Position numbers and translations under genes: made by a program. A stretch of 64,000 bases of DNA from Brassica napus. Its lineage: Eukaryota; Streptophyta; Magnoliopsida; Brassicales; Brassicaceae. The stretch is from the NCBI RefSeq assembly GCF_020379485.1, contig NC_063446.1, positions 15,994,471 to 16,058,470 of the forward strand, in the 5' to 3' direction. The number at the start of each line of letters is the position of its first letter. Positions within the stretch are counted from its first letter, which is position 1. Below, piece by piece: positions 1 through 11,649 of the stretch. Below the pieces are notes generated by a model, which made no database searches, had not been told where the DNA came from, and saw nothing but the letters and a program-made list of their open reading frames with translations.

Positions 1-152
1 TCTTAAAGAGTTCTTACGAATTAAAAATTAATAAATTTTGTTTATAAAAAATAATTATTTTTTAAATAAAACATAGTAAAAGATAACATTTTAAATATTG
101 ATTTTAAAGATTAGTACAATAAACAAGAATAATTTAAAATAAGCATCACAAC

Positions 153-1457
153 TCAGTTGTTGTCTTGATCATGTCCAATTTTTTGCCATATATGTTTAAC
201 CAAATCATTTTTCAGTTGTAGATGCATTTGTCTATCACAAATTCTTCTTCGACCATCCATCATATTGGCGATATTTGTAAGGATATATGTAGAATACGTG
301 AGATCGACATGTGAACTTCCGTTGTCTTCTGCTTCTTGGAACTCAAAAACGTCAAATTGAGTGCATATATCCCGTTCGTCTTCTACTATCATATTATGGA
401 GTATGATATAAGCTCTCATAATCTTTCCAATTTTGACTTTATCCCAAAAAAGTGCTGGATTTTTAATAATGGCAAAGCGAGCTTGGAGGACTCCAAAAGC
501 ACGGTCGACATCTTTTCGGACAACTTCTTGGCATTGAGCAAATAAAACTGCTTTCGGGCCTTGTGGCAATGGAATTGATTGGATAAAAGTTGCCCATTTC
601 GGATAAATACCATCGGTAAGATAGTAAGCCAAATGATGCTTTCTTCCATTGACAGAGTATGTGATTAGCGGAGCCTGACCATTTATTATGTCATCAAAAA
701 CAGGTAAGCGATCAAGAACATTGATATCATTTAAGGTATCTGGGGGTCCAAAAACCGCATGCCATATCCAGAGATCATATGAAGCAACCGCCTCTAAAAC
801 GATTGTTGGTTTACCCGAACCCCGAGAATATTGCCCTTTCCAAGCGGTGGAACAATTCTTCCACTCCCAATGTATACAATTGATGCTTCCTATCATCCCG
901 GGAAATCCACGATACTCACCAATATCAAGTAGACGTTGAAGATCAGCAGGTGTTGGTCTTCGTAGGTACTCTTCGCCGAATAAAGAAATTATTCCGTCCA
1001 CAAAATTTTCCAAACATGATAGAGTAGTAGATGCACCGAGTCGGAGGTATTCGTCGACCGCATCAGCCGCATTACCATATGCCAAGACACGAATGACTGA
1101 TGTACTCTTTTGATATGGAGAGAGACTACGCCTGCCGAGAGCATCCCTCTTTTGTTGAAAGAATTGAACTTCATTGGAGAGACGATTAACAATCGCTTGT
1201 TCATTCGAAAGCGTTGTCGGAATAGATTGTGAGGATATGTTGGGGTTTAGCTGAAATAATCATTCCATAAACGCAAATTGCCGTCTTCACGATTTCTTTT
1301 GATATAAATTCTTTTTTTTCTTTTTTTTGCTCGCTTTTTCTTGATCACCATAATCAATGGCAAAATTCTCCAACATTTGATCAAAATGTTGATCAAAATA
1401 TTGATCAAAAGTATCATCAATTGATTCATCAAATGTGTTATGAGATGACGATGCCAT
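153..1457 (-). pseudogene. PIF/Harbinger transposase (ORF2), decayed
   Basis: The 310 codons from 1085 down to 153 read as the nuclease half of a plant PIF/Harbinger transposase (DDE_Tnp_4 type, as in ALP1-like proteins). Homology continues upstream to an ATG at 1455-1457 (MASSSHNTFDESIDD...). That upstream part is split between frames: a shift in the A/T run near 1310-1330, a TAA just after WNDYFS near 1247, and another shift near 1160-1180. Catalytic positions also look lost. The usual GSIDCxHW block reads GSINCIHW (first Asp to Asn), and the usual DVERAFG reads DVDRAFG (Glu to Asp). The middle Asp in TLNDINVLD remains. The Myb-like partner ORF lies upstream on the same strand, as expected for an autonomous Harbinger element. 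The family call is firm; loss of activity is inferred from the breaks and substitutions. Confidence 0.85.
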
Positions 1458-2247
1458 TTTTGATAATTGTTTTGGTGAGCATGAGAGAATAGGAGTTGGT
1501 TTGGTGAGAAAGAGTTTGTTTGGTGAGAACGAGAGAACCAGTTTGTTTGATGAGAAAGAGAGAACGAGTTGGTTTTTGTTTCTTTGGGATCTTGGTTTGG
1601 TGAGTTTGTGTTTCTTTGGTGAGAATCAGAGACGCTTGGTTTGTGATCTTTGTGAGAATCAGAGACAGAGAGATTGTGAGAATCAGAGACAAGAGAGTTT
1701 GTGAGTTTGTGAATAAAACTTAAACCCAACATTACATAATATAAAGTCTGATACAAGACCCGTGACACAAGTACTACAAGTTACAACATTACATAATAAA
1801 ACTAAAACTACAAGTTACAACATTACCAAAGTCTTATACAAGACCCGTGACACAAACAACAAAACGCACAAGTACTACAAGTCTGATACAACACTCCGTG
1901 ACACAAACAACACAAGACCGACAGGAGATACCAAGACACGTGACACAAGAATCCAAGATCACAAGACCATAGACACTCCGTGATACTTCCACTCCCAATG
2001 CTCCACGACTTCACATCTTCTTGACCTAAAACAGAGAGTTAATGGCAATCATCAATACTTGAACAAGAAGTATTTCTAACAAGAATAAGAAACATTAAAC
2101 ATTTCTAACAAGAGAGTTAAACACTAAATATTTCTAACAGAGAACAAGAAGCATTTCTAACAAGAACAAGAAGCATTAAGAAAACAATGAACAAGAAGCA
2201 ACTGAGTTAAACTACACTTACATTAATGAAACTTCAACATTTTTAAA
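1458..2247. repeat. Low-complexity spacer inside the Harbinger element
   Basis: This stretch lies between the two transposon ORFs. It holds imperfect short repeats: GTTTGGTGAGAA / GAGAATCAGAGAC types at 1490-1700, direct repeats around ACATTACATAATAAAACTA and AAGACCCGTGACACAA at 1725-1985, and AACAAGAAGCATTTCT-type repeats at 2050-2180. The open frames across it come from this low complexity and show no protein-family resemblance. Confidence 0.5.
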
Positions 2248-3095
2248 CTAATTAAACATTAATTCACTGATGAGCTTCTTCTTTAGGGATTCTTCATAGT
2301 CGGCTAGAGGCTTTTTTTTGCAATAAGAGAGTCAAGTATACTCATCTTCTTCAACCTTTCCTTGCCGGTGTGGTCCTGCTGTTTAATGGACCACATAGTC
2401 TCAAGAACATTCAGCGCTTTCTCCTCCACCATAGTCTTCTTCCCGGAGGCCTTTGCTGCCTTAACACCCGCGGGACGCTTGGGTTCAGTGGCTTGGGAGC
2501 TTGATGAATCTGCACCATCATCGGCCTTCCTTTTCTTTGAGTTTCCCTCGTTTTTTGCAGTAGAAAGGTCACTCCACTTCTGGTCGTTCCTCAACTCTTT
2601 CCAAGCATGCTCGAGGGTAAATTTCCTCTTATAGTTGTTGTAGAATATTTCATGAGCTCTTTTCAACACATCATTCTCATTGCAGTCGCTAGTCTTCTCT
2701 CGTGTAGCAGCTTCATACGATCCACAGAATTTGCAGACCAAGTCATTGATCCGGTGTCAGCGTTGCTTACAGTGACCAGGCTCTCTCTCTTCGGATCTAG
2801 CAGCCTTCGGACTAGCGGCATAGTAGGCTGCAATTCTCGTCCAGAATGCGCCTAACCTTTGCTCGTTACCAACAACTGGATCTTTGCTCGTGTTGAGCCA
2901 TAAGCTGATCAGCAGAACATCATCACTGGGCGTCCACTTCCTTCGTTCCCGACGCTCACCAACATCATCCGGGACTTGAGTAGGAACTTGAGATGAAGAT
3001 AGTGAACTATCTTCATAGTTACCAAAGGAAATACTTTGTTGACTATTAAGTAGTCCAACAAAGTTTGATGACTGACTAAATGGATTGTAATCGAT
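2248..3095 (-). pseudogene. Harbinger ORF1, Myb/SANT-like DNA-binding protein, decayed
   Basis: On the minus strand this reads as the trihelix/Myb-like ORF1 of Brassicaceae Harbinger elements, often misannotated as 'glutathione S-transferase T3-like'. Visible blocks are RRKWTPSDDVLLISLWLNTS, LGAFWTRIAAYYAASP, HRINDLVCKFCGSYEAA and a NAM-associated C-terminus ending in ERLKKMSILDSLIAKK. Three lesions are visible. The expected ATG before DYNPFSQSSNF is ATC (3093-3095). The Trp codon in CKQRWHR is TGA near 2760. An indel near 2310 shifts the last 20 or so codons, which otherwise run to a TAG at 2248-2250. In this superfamily ORF1 binds the element ends and cooperates with the transposase. This copy cannot make the full protein. 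Confidence 0.8.
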
Positions 3096-3227
3096 TTCAG
3101 AAGATCAAAGAAGAGAGAAGATAAAAGAACAGAGGCGGCTAAGTGAGAAGAGAAGAACAAGAAGTGAATTGCATTCAAGAAAGAGGAGAATGGAAGAGTT
3201 TAAAATAGAAGAAAGAGAAGGCTAAAC

Positions 3228-3295
3228 GCATTGACCACAACCACCATCTATATCTATCAAACCGAGTTGACATAGATGGTGGTTGTGATCAATGC
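3228..3295. repeat. 24-bp inverted repeat (hairpin) near the Harbinger 5' end
   Basis: Arm 3228-3251 (GCATTGACCACAACCACCAT...) pairs with 3272-3295 with 23 of 24 positions matching, around a 20-nt loop. It lies 130 bp upstream of the Harbinger ORF1 start. It could be part of the element's terminal structure or a separate small insertion. Confidence 0.75.
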
Positions 3296-3952
3296 ATTTT
3301 AATATATATCTATCAATATCTATCGATTCATTAACTACACAAAACCATAATCAAACACATTCGGCCAGATACTACACCATATCAAAACACACCATCAATG
3401 CATACCTAAACACAACGCAAACCTAACACTAAGCAAAGAATTTATTACCAAGGATTCAATTCATTTCAAACAACAAAATGCTTTACTCTATTGGACAGAA
3501 CAAAGATAACTGTTTATCTCTATCAACAAGCGTAGGCCTTTGGTTTGGCGAACTTGGATCATGCGTTATCATCCATCCATCTCCAATCTCAAAGACATAC
3601 AGAAATGAAAAAACAAATTAGCAAATGAAAGAACAATTAATTCATGGATAATTGGAAGACTCAATGACATAAAGAAATGAACAAAGTTTTACCGTTTCAT
3701 ACGCCTGAGCAACAGACGCCGTTTATCTTCGTCTCAGAGAGCCAACCCGAGACTCTTGATCCATCAAAGTACCCACTGAAACAGAGAAACAAATTTAAAA
3801 ACAAATCAACAACCATAACAAAGATTAAGACATGCATAAGTGAAAGACGGAAAGACATAATCAAATGAACAGACTTTTACCTTTTGATTCCCATGAACAA
3901 CACTCGGTGGCGTTTATCTGCGTCTCCGATAACCGCCAATAGAAACAACAAA
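3296..3952. other. Non-coding flank
   Basis: AT-rich DNA with no gene. Two similar blocks (around 3677-3760 and 3865-3940: CAGAC/CAAAG + TTTTACC...TTTATCTNCGTCTC) look like an old duplication, possibly the degenerate end of the Harbinger element. Confidence 0.4.
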
Positions 3953-4497
3953 TCCTCTATATATTAAAGAGGAATCATTTTTTAAGTTGCAATTTAAAGT
4001 ACAAAGCTGACGTGTCAATCTGTCAGCCTTTCTTAGAGTTGTCATTAAATGTCTTTCTTTTTGCTAGAGATTTACGTTTTTTGCCATTACATGGACTAAC
4101 CTAATAACTAACGAGAACCAACTTATATTTTATTGTAATGTAATATACGCATGCACGGTTCATTGAATCGGTTACCAAATTTAGCATTTTAATTCTGGGT
4201 TTTCTTTAAACCAGTAACATTAATAACGAATGAATAATGAACATGTTTAATTCATAACACTTTATCGATTAACAGTGTTAGTTTGAAAAATGTATAGATT
4301 CCAAGCAAGCACTAACACATTTCAACAACGCACCGTTTTTATTTTAAAATTGATATCCTCTTATTCTTCACAACATAGTTAGTATTATAATTGATATTGT
4401 AAATATCAATCAAGCACAATAAAATACATAAGTAATATTACATACATGTGATATTTATATAATTTCCGCTCCGTGCAAGACACGGGTTATTACCTAG
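3953..4497 (+). mobile_element. Non-autonomous Helitron
   Basis: The element starts with TCCTCTATATATTAAAGAGG and ends with a short hairpin (CCGTG CAAGA CACGG at 4471-4485) eleven bases before CTAG at 4494-4497. The flanking bases are A (3952) and T (4498), the A|TC...CTRR|T insertion rule of Helitrons. It has no RepHel coding sequence, so it is a non-autonomous copy of 545 bp. Confidence 0.8.
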
Positions 4498-4662
4498 TGA
4501 TCGATTAAAAGGAATCTGAAACTGATGTCTACATATTCTACATTATGTTTAATAAATTGATAATAATTATTTTCTCTATTTCACAAAAACTGTCATTTTA
4601 ACTATTTTTCTTGTTACTCTTTAGAAATATCATTTTACAAATTCAATACAGTTTATACTTAC

Positions 4663-4800
4663 AAAATTCATTCATCTTATAAATAATTTTATTTATTTAA
4701 AATATTACTTGTTAAATAGATTGATTGTAATTTTTAAATAATATTTATTTAACGAGTAATATTTTAAATAAATAAAATTATTTTAAGATGAATGAATTTT
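4663..4800. repeat. Long inverted repeat, MITE-like foldback
   Basis: About 55 nt at 4663-4718 (AAAATTCATTCATCTTATAA...) are the near-perfect reverse complement of 4746-4800, with a 27-nt AT-rich loop. There is no coding capacity. The left flank (TTTCTCTATTTCACAAAAACTGTCATTTT) resembles a Brassicaceae MITE end, so this may be the core of a larger MITE. Confidence 0.7.
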
Positions 4801-4803
4801 GCA

Positions 4804-4866
4804 GCCAATGCTTGAGCGTAGCCAATGCTTGAGCGTAGCCAATGCTTGAGCGTAGCCAATGCTTGA
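4804..4866 (+). repeat. 17-bp tandem repeat, about 3.7 copies
   Basis: The unit GCCAATGCTTGAGCGTA begins at 4804, 4821, 4838 and 4855 without interruption; the last copy is partial. It abuts the foldback repeat. Confidence 0.9.
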
Positions 4867-5274
4867 TTTTTAAACGGCCTCGAATTCAGGTCTACAGGTT
4901 AGCAAACAGCGAGCAAGCTTGAGTTTTGTTGGTCAGCGCCCTCCTCCACCGGAGCTCCGGGATGGAGTCAGCCGTCTCCATTGGTATGAGAAGTGCTTGG
5001 GAGGGGGAGATTAAATTGTTAGTCTTTTGTTCTAGTTTGGTTAAGATAGAACATGATCTCTTTGTGGTTTAGAGGTTTTTTTAAAAAAATTGCACCTCTA
5101 AACTTTTAGAATGGCTGAAAAGCAGATTGAGTTGCATTAACATGTAACCAAATTATACTTTCATTTTTTGCAATGACATTTGCAATTTAGTGGAATTTTT
5201 TTTGAAAAAGATTCCATAAGATATCCTAAGTTTCCCGGTCCATACTTATGCACTAGTATTTGACTATTACTAAT

Positions 5275-5522
5275 TACTCATTTCGTTCCCGATAGTAAGA
5301 TTTTCTAGAGTTTATTCTTGTTCGACAAAAATAGATTTTCTATATTTTTAATGTACTTTTGTATACTTTTGTGAAACATTAATTGTGAATATTTGAATTG
5401 ATTAAATTTTATTGGTGAATAGTTATTGGAAATTGTATTGAAAAATAAATTGTAAATATTTATTATATTCTTAATAAACGTTAAAATCCTTCAAAATTTT
5501 ACTTCCGGAAACGGATGGAGTA
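5275..5522. mobile_element. Stowaway-like MITE
   Basis: The TA dinucleotides at 5275-5276 and 5521-5522 flank a 244-bp AT-rich element. Its ends, CTCATTTCGTTCCCG and CGGAAACGGATGGAG, are imperfect inverted repeats of the CTCCNTCCGTTTC class. TA target duplication and these ends fit Tc1/mariner-derived Stowaway MITEs. Confidence 0.7.
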
Positions 5523-8500
5523 TGATTTTAACTACATATATTGATAAATAAATACTAGTTACTTCATAATGCCGAGAGAAAAAGTTGATCAGCAAAATGA
5601 TCGGTTATTATCGATGCATGTTGCCACATTTTCTTTTTTTTTTGGCAGGACAACTATTTTCTTTGTTTGAAATATTCATATAAATATGATTTTATCAATG
5701 ATAGTTTCAAAAGCTAAACCATAATAAGAAATCGTGAATCCACCAAACCTTCTGAATTATAAATATACAAGTCGCATTTTAGAATACGCGTATCTAATCT
5801 CTGAGTTCTAGCCGAAAAAATGGACAGATCCGTTGCACCGATGGTAACCAAGATAGCCATATTATAGTTAAACCCAATTTTAATCTTGTTTTTCATATCT
5901 TTGTTAGCCAGGTCCATGAGCTTTTGTGTTTTAGAGATTCCTTACAAGTTATGACCTTACACTTTAAGTGAAGGGAAGGGTCATTTCTAGCATATTAAAT
6001 TAATGAAATAACACTATTTGCTTAGATATAAATATATATGCGACGTGATTCCATAGGGAATTTATATTTCGTTGGTTGTTATATTGCGGTCTGGTTATCC
6101 AAACCACCTCAAGTTTGACTAATATAATAACCGTTCATTGTAAAAATAAATAAATAAATAAATATGCGACATGATTTTATAAATATATATGTATATCAGA
6201 AGAGCTCGATCGTGGTAACTATTTTTTTTTACTCTTTTTTTATATTTCACCAGGTCGTTGTCCTTATTTTGACTCCACGCGCACGTAAATATGTTATGGA
6301 GTTGCGGAGTTCCTTCCGTTTGTCTTGGTGGTCTCCACTGACATCCTTTTTTAGACCGGTTCTTTGGAGTTGCTGTCGGAACCAATCCTAGAGGGTCTGT
6401 TGCGGGTTCTCCGTTGCGGGTGTGTGTGCGAGGAGGTTAGTTGTCGGACTTGTCAACCACGGCTTCTCTCCTCGGTGGCGGCGCACGCTGAGGCAGCAAG
6501 TTTCAGGGGCTTGATCTAGGGCTATCTCTTGTCCGCTTTGACTCAAGGTGGTGCTTGCTTTCTCTGTTTTCTTGGTGTAGTATCGATGGTGTGTGGCGGT
6601 TCCAAGAGGCTCTTTTCCGAATAAAGCTCGTCTTAGTCACTGCGGGTGTGCTTGTTCTCGGGTGTGCTCGTTCTCGGGTGTTGCTGACTGTAAGTGAAGA
6701 CCGCAGATTAGGAGGTCGACGCAAGCTATTTTTGATGAGTCTGATCATTAAGAACTGATCATCGGGGATGCCAAACTTTACCGGGTTCAGTTCTCGCTAT
6801 CACTGTGGATTCGATTCTGCGGCAAGTGTATGTTCCGATTTTGATGTTTCTTTTGCTTGTTAGCTGCTCTACTTGATGATTAGCCCTTGTTTAGCTAGAT
6901 CTGAGTTTGTGTTTAGTTTCATTATGTCTTTCTGCTCCTTTGTCATCTCTGTATTTCTGTAAAAAACTTGAAAATTGATAATGAATCTTAACATTTTTAC
7001 CAAAAAAAAAAATGTTAACAAGTAAAGTTTTATTATAATATAAATCGAATAATGGAGATGTTTGGAGACTCATAACTTGAAAAAATTCTTAGTACAAAAT
7101 GATGATTAAATTTATTTGTGCAATAAGCTTCGAGATTACAGATACGATGTTGGAATCAAATCTTCCTTTCTTGAATGTGTTGGTACCTTAAGCCACAATT
7201 TGATTCTATTCACTCTCTTTTACTACAGCTATATTAATTTTAAACACCAAATGCAATCAGTCAATCACTTTCTCGTTAGTCCTAATATAGTTTAGTTTTT
7301 CAGTCTGTACATTCTTTTAAAAATGAGCGTGTGATAATATCACTTTCATGTTACTTCATTTTATTAGAAAAAGAAATCGATGACGATCTATTAGTAGAGA
7401 CATGCATATCTACAAACCGAATATATATTCGTTATTCTTGTTTATTGATGTGGCGATTATGACTAAACGAGTGATTAACTATAGTGCCCAAAAAAATAAA
7501 CTCACTAACAAAAGTAAAATTAGAACAAAATGATAGTTAAATTAATATTGTGAGATTAACTCTATTGCACCACTAAATAAGCAATTATAAACATAAAAAT
7601 AATATGATGTTTATATATATTCCCATCCGTGCGTTCCCAATCACTTTGAATAATCATATTCCTAACCAACAAAGTGAAGCAAACGGTCCTCTACTTTTAT
7701 TGTTCGTTTTCTCTTTATATTTTAATAATCTGTATTATTGCATTGAAGTATTTACAACTTGATTGAAATGTAAAATCGTATCAGGATCACGGGATGTAAA
7801 TAATATACATCAGTATGTATATGATCACAGTAAGTTAATGCATTTGTTCAAAATAACGATTTATATATAGCATAATATCGTATCTAATACTTATAGACAT
7901 GTATATGGTTGGCATAATAGTTTTGTTTTTGAGAAACTTTTTACAATTGACATAATAGTTGCTAGCTAGTACCGTGAACAGACTACCGCAGCAATCACAC
8001 CTTGGTACAATCGCAATGTATAAATAGTCCGTATCATCCCTGTCATTAACACTCAATCTTACGAAAGATGTTTTTCGCCTTTTCCTAAACATATCTTTTG
8101 AGATTGAAACTCACGTATATCTCTGTCATCTATGTATGCACACGTATTGTTAATTATTTGGGTGGGGGTTACCGATTAAATTAGTTGTCAGCCAAAAAAC
8201 TTAAGAATTCGATTTACATGTATACTAGCAGTGGACTAAAACATTCCAATCTATTTTTACAAATATATAGAAATTGAGTAAATAAAAAACGACATCTTGT
8301 TTGTATAATATTAAACGTTATCATTGGAAATGATGTGATACGTAATGCATAATATTCCATGCAGATAAGAATAATTCCTAAAGCCAAGTTACAAAAAAAA
8401 AAAGAAGATAAGAATAATTCCAAAGAAAAAAAATTGTATTTACATGAGCTATCTATCTCCAATTTATTTTTTCAAGACTGGTTGTATTTATCATGTATAT

Positions 8501-8736
8501 TTGTTACGTAGTGGTTCTGCTGATTAGTGTATGAAGTTATTACTTCGAAATATTTTATATTTTCATTCGCTAAATGCAGCATGGCAATTGCCGTCACTCT
8601 CACTTTTGACTCGAAACTGAATCAACACGTGAAAATAAATACTTACCTAGTTTACCTACAAGAAAAACCTAGCACGCTTATCAGGGTCCGGACCACAAAT
8701 GTATCTCTAACCCCATTCTATTTATTCTTCTGAATT
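5523..8736. other. Intergenic AT-rich DNA with a possible retroposon tail
   Basis: No gene can be supported. A relatively GC-rich block from about 6260 to 6960 ends in TTAACATTTTTACC followed by an A-run at 7000-7010. That resembles the 3' end of a Brassicaceae LINE or SINE, so it may be a 5'-truncated retroposon; no RT or EN motif is left. The rest (7010-8736) is AT-rich without recognised structure. Confidence 0.4.
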
Positions 8737-9270
8737 AGAGTTTAGAGTAAAAATACTCTAATAATATTCTATTTTCTACTCTAAAATAGTGTAAACCTAT
8801 TTTTTACTTTATATATAGAATAATTTTTTTATTTTTTATTTATCACTCTATTTTTCATTATATAATAGAGTATCATCAGAGCCGGTCCTGACTTTTTGGT
8901 GGCTAGAAGCGAGTAAAAAAAAAGGCTGGTTCAAAAATTTTTTTTCAACTGATTGTTTTTAAATAACTTTAGGTTTAATGAGAATTTCCTTTTCGTTTAC
9001 TTAATTTAACTTTATGTAAAGTAAAAAAAAAACTTATTGTGGCTTCAGCGGATCGAACCCGAGACAAGCCACATTTAAATGTTAACACTAAGCCACCATA
9101 CCACAAAGACACTTACGAAAATGTGGCCGAAATATTTTTATAAATTTGTCGGCCGGAAGCCAGTGCTTGATGGGCTTGGCCCAAGGGCCGGCTCTGAGTA
9201 TCATTAGAGCAACATCCAACTCTATTATAGAATTATTTTATTTTAGAGGAAAAAATAGAGTAAACCATAG
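8737..9270. repeat. TAGAGTA-rich MITE split by a hAT-like element
   Basis: The flanks of the hAT-like element (8737-8876 and 9197-9270) share the motif family ACTCTAAAATAGAG / TAGAGCAACATCCAACTCTATT, common in short Brassica MITEs. The two halves appear to be one MITE interrupted by the insertion at 8877. The outer boundaries are approximate. Confidence 0.45.
8877..9196. mobile_element. hAT-like MITE with tRNA-like core
   Basis: A 320-bp element with terminal inverted repeats CAGAGCCGGTCCTG and AGGGCCGGCTCTG is flanked by the 8-bp direct repeat AGTATCAT (8869-8876 and 9197-9204), the target-site size of hAT elements. On the minus strand its centre (about 9040-9110) reads TGGCTTAGTG...GGTTCGATCC, which resembles Pol III A and B boxes. 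It carries no transposase, so mobilisation would need a hAT transposase supplied elsewhere. Confidence 0.8.
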
Positions 9271-9482
9271 AAAATGTTATAAAGTTCGATGGATGTCAAA
9301 ATCTCTGCCGGTATATTTACAAGCCAACACGTTTGCCTGCCACGTCCCAGACACAAGCAGAGAAAGTAACGTCTCCGTGACTCCGTCAAGTCTAACAGAA
9401 ACAGTAAACGGAATAGTGAAATAAACAACAAAACCAGCTTTTGGATTCACGTGCCTTATTAGACCGCCCGGGTGGTGAAAAT

Positions 9483-9580
9483 CAGTTTCAACAGTTAAAA
9501 CATTTGCAACGAGGGTGTTGATAAATTAAGTTAATATAAGTGGCATCAACACCTCTTGCAAAGTTTCAACGGTTGAAACT
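9483..9580. repeat. Foldback hairpin
   Basis: The arm at 9483-9522 (AGTTTCAACAGTTAAAACAT...) is an imperfect reverse complement of 9545-9580 (ending CAACGGTTGAAACT), with a 22-nt loop. It is probably a MITE fragment. Confidence 0.65.
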
Positions 9581-10257
9581 TATTTTTTTTTCTAGTGCTG
9601 TCACGTGTCGCTTTCTGATTGGCTGTACAGATTTCTTTTGTTTTTTATCCTTACTCAATAATTCAAATACATTTATTTTATAATATTTTTTTAAAAAAGA
9701 TATAAATTATATCAAAATTCAATTTTTTTAAATCTATAAATAAGGACTGCTCTCATTTCATTTGAATACTGAAAAACGTCTTTTTTTTATAATCAACTAA
9801 TTTAGTGTTTTATTCTTTTTTTTGTTAAATGGATCATAATAATAATCATTTTAAAAAGTAAGCTAAGTATAATAATTTAAAATAAATATTATTAAAAATT
9901 ATATTATTTTAGCTTTTAAGTTAATTATTAATATGTAATTATTATGTTGTAAAAAATAAAAATATGAATTAAGAGTTACGAAGTTAAGTGATTTTTTTTA
10001 AATAAACCATTGTAGAGGTTTAAAATGAAGTGAGTGTTGAATAAATTAGCTAGAAGAGAGAAGGCGACGTCAAATGTTACAAAGAAAAAAATGAGGATGT
10101 TGATGGTCTCATGGTAATTAAGAAGCTATATATCTATACGTATTAGAGCAAGTAGAGAAAGTGAAAAGCGCAAAGACATGAAATTAATTAGAGCTGAAAC
10201 TACTCAAGAACCGTTTTTAATCTAAGGATTCAGATCAGCTCTGACAATAATTGACAA
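9581..10257. other. AT-rich intergenic DNA
   Basis: There are no open reading frames of note, no repeats with clear ends and no recognisable RNA gene. Confidence 0.5.
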
Positions 10258-11539
10258 CTAGACCCTGATCTACGTGCCAACATGAGTATAAATTTTCAGT
10301 TTTTAATTATTTATTTTATTAAATGATATATTTGTAATATTCGTTCATATTATATTCATTAAGTAAATATTTTTTTTTGCATCTTAAACTATATATTTTT
10401 TTTACGAATGTGTGATATCATATAAAAAAAGATAAAAAAATGAGTATATAGAATTAATTAGATAATTGTAAAAACAGAAATTTTCTTTCGCGTGCGATAT
10501 CATATAAATAATGATCCACCCAGTTAACAAAAATCATAATTTTTTTTATGTGTAATTTTTTTTATTTTGACTATTTCTTTAAAACTATATTAAATTTTAC
10601 ATATTTTAATTAGAATATTTTTAATATTTTTACCTTTTTATTTGAAATGCAACTCAATATTTTTTTAAAAATTATAACAAAATATTTAAAAAATATTTTT
10701 AGAATTTGTTCACAAAATATGAAAATTACATTTTAAATTAAAATTATCCTAAAATATGATAAGTTTTGATGTAAACGAAAACTTAAATTATGTCAAAAAT
10801 AATTATATTCAATGATAATAATAATTTAAATTGATTATTTTTTTAAAAAAAATATAAATTTCAAAAATATTGTTTGAAAGAAAATTCATTTATCTTTCGA
10901 ATATAAAATGAAAATATTATAATTAAATAATAAAAAATATAAATAAAAACCATAAATTTAGCAAATGTCAACTGAATTATATTATACTAAAATTTCTTTC
11001 TAACAATTTAGCAAATGACAAATGAGTTATGAGCAAATAATACCATATAATTTTTAAAACCATAGCCTTTCTTAAATATTTTTTGGATAAATAATTATTT
11101 TTAAATTTAATCAAATGAAAATAATGTCTGTACAATTGTGTGAGTCAAATTCTTGTTTTATTGATGCATGTTATATATTAGTGCTGCATGTTTTAGGTAA
11201 CATTTTAATGATGCACGTTTTTTAAAATCTCTATTATTAAAATTATGCACGTAAGGATAACTCATGAGTTTTTTTGGTTGATTAAATGACATTATGTCTA
11301 AATTTATTTAAGGATATTTTATTAAGGTAACCGAAAAATATAAGCAATAAAATATGAAGTTTAAATTCATTTAAGCATATTTCATTAATGTAACTGAAAA
11401 GACAAGTAATAAATTAGGCAGTTTTATTCGTTTTATGATATTTCATAAATGCAACCGAAAAAACAAGTAAAAAAATAGGGAGTTTAATTAATGAAATAAG
11501 AACATTTTCAAATAGGTACTTCTCTTTTAATAATATAGA
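10258..11539 (-). mobile_element. Non-autonomous Helitron, minus orientation
   Basis: On the minus strand the element begins TCTATATTATTAAAAGAGAAG at 11539, a typical Brassicaceae Helitron 5' end preceded by A. It ends ...GATCAGGGTCTAG at 10258, followed by T. The 3' hairpin is degenerate (around GGCACGTAGATC), so this is an old copy. It contains only AT-rich filler and no helicase gene. Confidence 0.65.
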
Positions 11540-11649
11540 TACGTTTATACTTCCAAAGACACAAAAACACAGCAAGACGTTTGTTACTGAATAATAAAAA
11601 CAACACAGAGTTTTGGAGGAGATAAGAAAAGAAGGAAGCAAGAAAGAGG

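Noticed and set aside
3677..3868. 63-codon plus-strand frame
   Set aside because: No homology and it lies in a duplicated non-coding flank.
6119..6758. Overlapping short frames of 67-88 codons on both strands
   Set aside because: They lie in a probable truncated retroposon; no RT, EN or gag motif could be found.
9040..9110. tRNA-like sequence with B box (GGTTCGATCC) on the minus strand
   Set aside because: No proper acceptor stem or anticodon arm can be folded; it lies inside a hAT-like MITE, so it is reported as part of that element and not as a tRNA gene.
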